Of a stretch of DNA of 64,000 nucleotides, positions 56,488 through 64,000 are shown one piece after another. A program made the translations under genes and the position numbers. Below the pieces are notes generated by a model. The model worked only from the letters and a program-made list of their open reading frames with translations, was not told where the DNA came from and ran no database searches. Source of the stretch: Folioceros fuciformis (lineage: Eukaryota > Anthocerotophyta > Anthocerotopsida > Anthocerotales); assembly GCA_049999805.1 (NCBI GenBank), contig JBNGIO010006406.1:161129-225128 (forward strand). The letters are read 5' to 3'. Each line of letters starts with the position of its first letter. Position 1 is the first letter of the stretch.

Positions 56488-57927
56488 ATGGCGGATCACG
56501 AAGCGGACGCGGACACGAAGCTCGCACACTTCCAGGATGTTACGGGCGTGGATGATGTTGCCCTTTCGCTGCAAATTCTGGAGGCACATAACTGGGACCT
56601 GCATGCGGCTGTGTCCACCATGATGATCGACAACGTCCCCACCAGCGACGCCAACCAGCAGCGGGTGGCTTCGCCGGGGCCTGCCCTGGCCGGGGATATG
56701 GACTGGGATCACAACAATTGGCATTCCTTGGGGGATTTGGAGAGCGGCGCGGTGTTTGCGCCATCGAATGGGAGTGGGAGCGATGATGTGGATGCTGTGG
56801 CCCCGGAGTCCCAGACGCTGCAGCGAGTGCACTCCGGGTCTCTGCCGTTTGCTGCGGGGTTGGGGCATTCGAGATTCAGGTCCGCGCACTATGAGGGACT
56901 GCTGCCTGATGAATTGGTAAGGGTTAGCTCACCGGAACGGGTGTGTGATGGGGCGCCTTTTTGTTCGCTTTGGAAGGTGTTGTTGTGGACGGTGTATGGC
57001 CGTGGAGCATTTCTGTTGAGGCTGTTGCATGTCTGAGTGCTGGTTTGTGATTGTGATGTGGATTTACGGGTTTGGATTCAGGCATCAGGGACACCTGACG
57101 ATCTAGCTGGGGTGCTGCGGGGATCTATAGATGATGAAAGTGCCCTTCTTGCAGCAAGGGTAGAGGAGGAGGAAAGGCGGGTTAATAGACGGTTGAGGGA
57201 GAAGCAGGATGCTGCTTTTCAGGCTTCTCTGCAAGAGGACCAGGTAGGTTAAGCTCTAGTTTGATGAGACGAGGGGGTCACTCGTTCTGATAAAATGAGT
57301 GTTTTTCCGCTATATCTTGTGTAGCAATGTTTTATCTGTTGTTGGGGGCACAGGAAAGGGAGCGAAGATTGCAGGAGGGAGTACACCTTGCTGCCAAAGC
57401 AGCAGCCGAGCAGGAACGGAAGCGGAAGGAGGAAGAGGAAGCTGCTGCTCTGGCAGCAGCAGAAGCAGCTGAGAGGGAAGCCGCTCTGGAGAGGCGCAAG
57501 AAGGAAAAGGCTGCAGCCCTAGGCGCCGAGCCGGAGAAAGGTCCAGAGGTTACGCAGGTACTAAAACAATTTCACTGACTACTCTATCACGTTTAATATG
57601 TCATGGCGACTCCCCGTATGTCATGCCAGGCGTACTCTCGAGCTTGGGTTCGCATTTGTGACTTACTCTCTGTTCGACGCCTTGTTTTTGCAGGTAGTTG
57701 TCCGTCTACCTAATGGTGAGAGAAAGGAAAGAAGATTTCATAACTCCGCTACAGTTAGATCGCTGTATGATTTTGTGGATTCTGTGGCAAGCTTTCACGC
57801 CTCTAAGTATAGCTTGATCACAAACTTCCCCAGAAAAGTGTATGGCCCAGATATGTTGCAGGTGTCTTTGAAGGATGCTGCTCTTCATCCGCATGCAAAT
57901 CTGTTCGTGCTGGTGGAGGAAAGCTAG
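56488..57927 (+). CDS. PUX10-like UBA/UBX protein lacking the UAS domain
   Basis: A CDC48/p97 adaptor. Four exons (56488-56916, 57082-57243, 57354-57557, 57694-57927) sum to 1029 bases, 342 residues. The N-terminal UBA-like domain has DTKLAHFQDVTGVDD and LQILEAHNWDLHAAV, as in PUX10/FAF2. A long charged helix follows (ARVEEEERRVNRRLREKQDA, AALGAEPEKGPEVTQ), again PUX10-specific, then the UBX domain with VVVRLPNGERKERRFHNSA, the p97-contact loop TNFPRKVYG and SLKDAALHPHANLFV. Typical PUX10 is about 480 residues with a membrane hairpin and a thioredoxin-like UAS domain between UBA and helix. Both are missing here, and the intron at that point is only 165 bases, too short to hide them. So it should be soluble rather than lipid-droplet anchored. 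Confidence 0.9.
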
Positions 57928-59054
57928 GGTTATGGGCTATGGGTTTCAGTTTTTGGTATATAAGCAATTGTAAGGAAAGGTTCTCAGTTTCATCACTTTG
58001 AGAGAGGCTTGTCCAAGTGAACGGGCCCTCGGCCATGAGAGCGTGCAAAAAAGCAAATTGCGGTGCAGAAATTGCGATTAAGTCTAGACTGAAGTTAGAC
58101 AAGTGACAACTTAGCTTCGGGGTCAAATTTTGTAGTATCGAACTTTGGCAGGAACTTGACTAGACATCACATTCGTGCTTTGGGAAGTCACCTGATAACT
58201 CTGGACATCGTTACAGTTGCTTTTCCCACTTGGTGTCAGGTCTCAAGTTTGGGAGCATCCTCTCCCAGATCATTTTCTCACAATCGAACCGTTCTCGACG
58301 TTGTCCACTACGCCATCCGTAGGCATGTGGTCATATGTATTCGTTTTAGGTATGTGTCTATACGAGGTATGTGTCCATACGTGGTCCAATGAACTCTTTT
58401 AATCCCCTATGACACGTGGGTCAAATATACCCTATACCCTAAGCGAGCCTGACACCTGCACGAATGAATGAATTTCTTTGCATTTAAAAAAATATTTATG
58501 AGGTCCCTAAGTAGTTATATGTCTAATAATTTCTACTTAGTATGCTGAACTACTAACACGAATAAAAACAGAAGAAGTACTAAAAATCTCCCATTAAAAT
58601 GGTACATAGTGCTTCATAGTTTGTGATGTACTAGAAATCCTCCATTAAAATGGTAATCCTTCACTAAAATGATACATAGTGCTTCACATTGCTTGCTATT
58701 ATTTGTGATGGTGTCTGAAATGTATATAACATCCTTTTAAATTGATTGAGAAAGTATCATCCTCTCCGACTTTTAATACATGTAAAAGATATAAGTAAAG
58801 AGTCTATTTTGATATTCAAAAGAAAATACAATAAAATAATGGATTATTATAGCTAATTCTAGAACTAGATCTTAGAGATTCTTGTAGAATAATTTTTCAT
58901 AAAATAAAAAATATATTATTATTCAAAAATTACACATGCCCTAATTTTAACTTGTAGATGATGATACCATGGCAGTTCTTACAACATTATAATAACCAAC
59001 ATGTATAAAAGTGGTGTTTTCATATTGAGATTGTAGATAAACAATTATTTCCCT
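57928..59054. other. AT-rich region downstream of the UBX gene
   Basis: 3' UTR followed by AT-rich DNA. A unit with CCATTAAAATGGTA is repeated at about 58592 and 58642, with a related CACTAAAATGATACATAGTG near 58667. No gene seen. Confidence 0.5.
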
Positions 59055-59258
59055 TACAATCATTTTCATTAATCATTCATTATGTATCTACAATCATTTC
59101 CATTAATCATTCATTGTGTATCTACAATCATTTCTATTAATCATTCATTGTGTATCTACAATCATTTCCGTTAATTATTCATTGTGTATCTACAATCATT
59201 TCCATTAATCATTCATTGTGTATCTACAATCATTTCCATTAATCATTCATTGTGACTT
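59055..59258. repeat. 34-base tandem repeat, about six copies
   Basis: A unit starting TACAATCATTTCCATTAATC recurs at 59055, 59089, 59123, 59157, 59191 and 59225, exactly 34 bases apart, with one or two substitutions per unit. It is AT-rich and non-coding. Function unknown. Confidence 0.95.
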
Positions 59259-62071
59259 TCCACTACCATGTTCAATGCTTGGACACATTCATCTTCTTCA
59301 TCAAACGTACTTACATTTTGTTACATTACTAACTCAGAACATATGATCGAAGGAATATTGATTAACATAAAAGTTTTGCTACTCACATTTGCAATAAGAT
59401 ACTCTACATTCAATTAAATTTCTTGGATAACACCTACCATAAGTAATGTTGTCATGTCTCTAGTGTGGATTGATAATTTGTGTCTAGGGACATAAAGAGG
59501 TCCGCATTCATCTTCTATGTCGTTGTAGTCCTAGAATTCATTTCTAAGGAAATGATTTGTGTCAAGAAATTCTAAATCTATGGGTCTAGCTGTCCTACAA
59601 TCTGTTCCTACCAGAGAGGGAATCAACCACTGTACTTAAGTCCACCACCACTGGACTTGGTTTCACCACCGTGGTAGATTTAGTCACCATGGTAGGACCC
59701 ACACATTTGGGTCGCAGCATCTGGATGACATGGTTTTTCCTACCATGTCTATTAGGGAGCTATGGCCTATGCATGCTAATTCTCATGCACACTAGGCCAC
59801 ACTCATGTAATTTCACACCCAGAGCTCACTAGTAGTTGAGTAGTTGCACTTAAGGGTCACACTCGCCACGACCCTTCCCTCCATCACCGGTTCTCATTGA
59901 TCCTACACACAATTCATACCCAATCTTGAATAGCACTCCACGTTTTTAGGCACTCACACTCCACCATGCACAAAATAACCACACAATTCCCACCTTGGTT
60001 TACACAAACCCGTCTTTATGTCATATAAATCCCTCCTCAGGTCACACAGACCTCACCTTGGGCGACACAAACCCCTCATCAAGATTAAACACAATTTAGC
60101 TAGACAGCGAAATGGAAGAGGGAAAAATTAAACACTTGGTCGACTCCACAAGTGTGTCACAAACTTGCGTTCCCACCCCATCTTCTGCAAAAAAATTTCT
60201 CCCTTGCCAAGTGTTGAGCATTCTTCACCACTAGTTACAGCAATTGTGGAGCTTGGTCACATAGCTTTTAACCACCTAAGGATCTCCCTGATCCTCTTGT
60301 GACAAGAAGACAACACACCGAATCAGGCCATCATTGATCATATGACTCCAACTCACAATGCACACGAATTCGACACAAGGGAGCTCACACATGAAATTGT
60401 CTAATGAGAGAGACACAAAAAGGTCTCTTATGCATTTGGACTCAAAGCGTCATTAATCCCATAACTTTCCAGAGTCTAAAAATACTAGCCCATCACAGAC
60501 GCACCAATAAATTCGGTGTCTCTAGGTTCAAAATTTTCCAGCACCTTATCTTTTAATCCAAAAGAAAATCCTAACCTATGATGCTACTCTCCTCCTGAAT
60601 TAGCATGCTCGCCCCCACTATGACCACCTAGCTTTTCGGTCTCTAGGCACTCCCCTTGCCCTCCTACCTCGTCGCTAATCTGGGAGGTCTTCCCATAATA
60701 CCTCCACCTCACTCCCACTGTCCAATGTCCCTTTACTCCTCCCATGAGGTTCTCTGCGTGAGTCCCCTCGTTCTTCATCACTGAACGGCCAAACTATTTG
60801 CTCCTCCACCCATGTCCTAACCTCCTCTTCAATCATTTCCTTCAGCACCACTTGTGAAGGATATGCCCTAGCTCCCATTTGAAGGAGCCACTAATAACAA
60901 CTAGTGGCTATTAGGATGTGCAGCCAGTAATCTCTACCCCCTCCTGTGCGAACCACCACATACACATTTAGAATGAGCACCCGCTCACCATGCAAATAGA
61001 AGCTAGGGACATGAGCAGCTACATCCCCTTGCCATAGCACAATGTGCCCTTTTGCTAAAGAGGCTCTTACCCTCTCCTCCCATTGACAGTCCTGAGATGG
61101 CTACCTCCTGACTTCTAAGAGGGTTGTACCTCCTTCTGCTGCAGTACAGCCGGTGGCTAATTCCACCACTTTGGTTCCTCCTTTTGCAATGATGGCCGAC
61201 TTGGCTACTATGGTGGCTGGTTCAGCCACCTTAGTAGTTGACCCCCCTGCCCCTCTTCGGCTGACCTAGAGATCGACCGCAGTCATCCCAGTAGTGAGTC
61301 GATCACTTTCCTTGTATCAGTCACCACCTGTTCTTTCTCTCTCTCGGATAGATGGATGTCTGGAGAGCCTACCTCACATGGTCCATTCTCACTAAGTTGA
61401 ACCTATGGTTTGGTACCAAAGCCAAGTTTCCTTAGGCTTGGTACCAAACCTACTCCCATCCTAGTGACAACACTACCCTCCATCCCCCGGTTAGTCAGTC
61501 AACCCTTGTCCGTTGCCAGGTGTAGAGGAAAAAAACTTTCGACACTCCCATTTTGAGTGACAGAATGAGCAGGCTGCAATTTTTTGTATGAAGGAACGAG
61601 CGAATTGGCTTAGTAGGTGAATAAGATGGGGTATTCATACCCAAAAATGGCCTTGGTCTTTGGGTGTTTGGGATACGGAAGACCACGATCTGGAAGTGAG
61701 TGAGTGAGGGTGCCCTTGGGCCATGGTGGTTCGGGGGCATTTAGGAGATTATATATATCTCCCCCTTTTGGAAATAAGGAATAGAAATGAGTAGGGAAGG
61801 GGGTTAGCTAGTTGTGGATTTAGGAAAAAGGATGGGTTGAGGTGACTGAGCGACGATGGCCAGTGGGGCAACCGTCGCGAAAAGGACGACTGGTGGTAGT
61901 CTAACTGGCAGTAGTGAGAGAAGAAAATGGCCAGTATAAAAACCCTAAAGGGAAGTCTGGAAGGGAATTAAGTTAGTCTTCGAAACGTAAAGGGCAGTAA
62001 CCCGGGAGCGTGAAGGCGGCTGGAAGGGAAGCAGATGCTGAGGCAACAGGACGGGCCGAGGCAAGCAGCGA
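59259..62071. other. repeat-rich region without a supported gene
   Basis: Two stretches, 59600-59740 and 61130-61260, share a Thr/Val/Pro-coding, CCACCA-rich pattern and may be diverged copies of one element. A minus-strand ATG frame at 60878 (LKEMIEEEVRTWVEEQIVW and onward) ends after 66 codons and a second frame continues it; I cannot assign it. A TATA-like CAGTATAAAAACCC stands at about 61932, 140 bases before the gag-like frame, and could be its promoter. Nothing else is supported. Confidence 0.4.
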
Positions 62072-63898
62072 GTGCTCAGCGAGAGAGAGAAGGGACCGCA
62101 GAAGCCGGAGCACGAGGAGGAGATTGGCAGGATGAGGTCATGTCCTGAACTGCTGCCTGGAGTACCAGAGCAGGAGGGGGAACCTCCTGTCCCCCGGATT
62201 GATCTACTCTTGTGGCCCAACATGGAGCACTGGAGGGTCAGAGCAGGAGGGTTGGTGGATGAATTGGGTCTGGGTTTCATGACCCAGAAGTGGAACCACA
62301 CGGCGCCACAGTTGGTCAGGGAGTGCGCCCTAAGGTTGAGGAAACCTGTCCGTGAGAAAGGGATCAGAGGTAGACCGCAGGGGTGGAATCTGGAGCTAGT
62401 AAGGAGGGTGTATGGCCGTGACCAGCGAGAAGAGGGAGGATTGGTGCTAGAGTCCCTGAGGAAACGGGGGGGTACGTGAGATGCTAAAGGACTGCTCAAA
62501 CCAGGCACAAAGAAGGAGGCTAACGGATGGTTGGTTCGCGACATGGCGAGCCCGCAGCTGATGGGTCTGGCCAGGTGGTTTCTTAGCTTTCTCCAGGTTC
62601 GTAAACAGGATTATCTGTCTGACCAGATGCTCCTGTTTGTGCATGAGGTAGTGAAGGGGACCAGGATTGATTGGGGAAAAATTCTGTATGCCAGGATGGA
62701 CGAGGAGAGGCAGAATTTGACCCTGTCCTCTCCTCAGCCCTCGATGATTTCCCCGTTTCTAGTGCATATTTATAGTTATGCTAACCTGGTGTCGGAACTG
62801 GAGGTGTTGGCTTCACTGCACATGTGGAGGCCAATCAGGGATGTAAAATGGAAGCCTGCTGAGCCAGTGAAGGCTGACTCCAGCAGTTGGGAGTCGGGGA
62901 GTGGGGACAGCTCGGAGGGGAAGGTCCTTGTCAGGCCTAAGAAGAGGACAGCGGCTTAGGGGAAGACCCTTGCCAAGAGGAGATGGGTCAGCGGGCAGAG
63001 CACGAGAGGAGGGAGTAGGCCAGAGACATCGGAGACAGCCCTGGAGCAAACCGAAGGTCAGACAGAGGAGCAGGCTGTAGAAGAACAGGAGGTAGAATAG
63101 GAGCTCGCTAATCAGGGGGTTATGGATCAAGGACTGGAAGAGCAGGGGCAGGATGAAGTAGGGCTGGAGGGGTCTCAAGAGCAGACATTAGCCGCTGAGT
63201 TAATTCCTCCCAGGCATGAGAGCAAATTAGGGCACGATTCGGCGCAAGGAGCTTTTTCCGGATGGGAGGAAATCTTCAGGAGCATTCCTCAAAAGGATAG
63301 GCTGCAAGTGGGAGACCTAGAGAAGCTGAGGGAGTTTCTGGGCAAGCAGATTACGGCAAGGGGGATGACAGTTGGAAAGGCGCAGGAGGTGACTGCCGCA
63401 ATGGTACAGGCCCAAGCAGATCTCCTGGACCAGGTTGCTAGGGCACTGACCTGGTTGAGTGTGCAGGCAGAACGAGAAGCCGAGGCCCGAGGGAAAGAAG
63501 CAGAGGCATACCGGAAGGAGGCTGAAGCTCGGAGGCTACTGGCAGAATCAGAGACGGTGCAGCAGCAACTGGAGGAGAGACAACGAGTCCTGGATAAAGA
63601 GAGGGCACAGGCTGAGGAAGAGGTACGCCAGGCGAAGGTCGAGGTCCAAGCGCTAAGGGAGCAACAAGGGATCCTACTAGCTCAGGTAAGGGAGGCCCAT
63701 GAGATTAACTTGGAGATACAGCAGGAGATGGCCAAGGCGCAACAGCTGGAAATAGCAGTAGTGGAACAGGCCCAGAAGCTGGCTGACAGGTATAAGCGGG
63801 AGCAAGACGAAGCCAGAGAGAGAGTGAAAGGGAAGGGTAAGGTAGGGCGCCCAAGTCAAACGGCGACCCCGGTATCTGAAGAGGCTACCGGTAGTTGA
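62072..63898 (+). pseudogene. transposon-type gag-like reading frame broken by stop codons
   Basis: Three open segments (62072-62479, 62531-62959, 63122-63898) are all in one frame, separated only by TGA at 62477, TAG at 62957 and TAG at 63098; after TGA 63896 the same frame stays open to the window end. The first ATG is at 62132. The middle has GLARWFLSFLQVRKQDYLS and MLLFVHEVVKGTRIDWGKI, resembling the putative plant transposon protein domain found in gag-like proteins of retroelements. The last segment is a long coiled coil rich in Glu/Gln/Arg/Ala (for example LLAESETVQQQLEERQRVLD). No protease, reverse transcriptase or LTR is in view; the element would continue to the right. The assignment is by pattern and is tentative. 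Confidence 0.6.
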
Positions 63899-64000
63899 GT
63901 AGGGGAACCGGTAATCGAGTGGACTATCGGTAGCCCGGCTGAGCCCAAAGTAGCCGAGGGACCAGCCTTGGGAACCAAGGAAGAAATAGCGAAGGCGCCT

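Noticed and set aside
56161-56889. Minus-strand frame of 242 codons
   Set aside because: It is antisense to exon 1 of the UBX gene and Pro/Arg/His-rich, as expected from the complement of a GC-rich exon.
61945-62544. Minus-strand frame of 199 codons opposite the gag-like region
   Set aside because: Composition is that of a complement of a Glu/Gly/Arg-rich frame; the plus strand carries the recognisable pattern.

Overview
The window is nuclear DNA of a land plant, most likely from a non-seed, bryophyte-grade lineage (hornwort, liverwort or moss) with a compact genome. The plant assignment rests on a plant-type PIEZO channel, a CYCLOPS/IPD3 homologue, a photolyase-like/hydrolase fusion otherwise known from plants, and inserted plastid DNA snippets. 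Introns are mostly 70-200 bases with GT-AG ends and exons are moderately GC-rich. The exact lineage is inference; no marker here fixes it.

Left part (1-48.4 kb) is gene-dense. In order: a choline transporter-like protein (minus), a SpoU-type RNA methyltransferase (plus), a GDSL esterase of the CPRD49/IAH1 type (plus), two tandem secreted double-psi beta-barrel (EG45/PNP-like) genes (plus), a relic of a DExH-box helicase (minus), a CENP-O kinetochore protein (minus), CYCLOPS (minus), a plastid-type photolyase-like/alpha-beta hydrolase fusion (minus) sharing a 217-base divergent promoter with a pKIWI502-type flavin reductase (plus), a secretory cyclophilin with two alternative last exons (plus), a 20-exon PIEZO channel (plus), an LRR-malectin receptor kinase with a non-RD kinase (plus), the UFMylation factor DDRGK1 (minus), and an inverted, truncated duplicate of the neighbouring receptor kinase (minus). 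Splice models were read by eye. For the choline transporter, SpoU methylase, GDSL esterase, both barrel genes, CYCLOPS, the reductase, the cyclophilin, PIEZO, DDRGK1 and the UBX protein every exon junction keeps frame and the totals divide by three; two junctions (in the receptor kinase and the photolyase fusion) are less certain.

Right part (48.4-64 kb) is AT-richer and repeat-rich: a mosaic of short plastid-derived tRNA/rRNA/atpE fragments, a decayed LINE retrotransposon 3' half, a 43-base minisatellite, a PPR pseudogene, one intact gene (a PUX10-like UBA/UBX protein lacking the usual UAS domain), a 34-base tandem repeat, and at the right edge a transposon-type (gag-like) reading frame broken by four stop codons, each one C-to-T change away from a sense codon.

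The genes do not form a pathway; this is ordinary eukaryotic gene order. The points most worth following are the duplicated terminal cyclophilin exon, the frame-preserving stopless introns in CYCLOPS and in one barrel gene, the domain-reduced PUX10-like protein, the inverted receptor-kinase duplicate, and the plastid mosaic.
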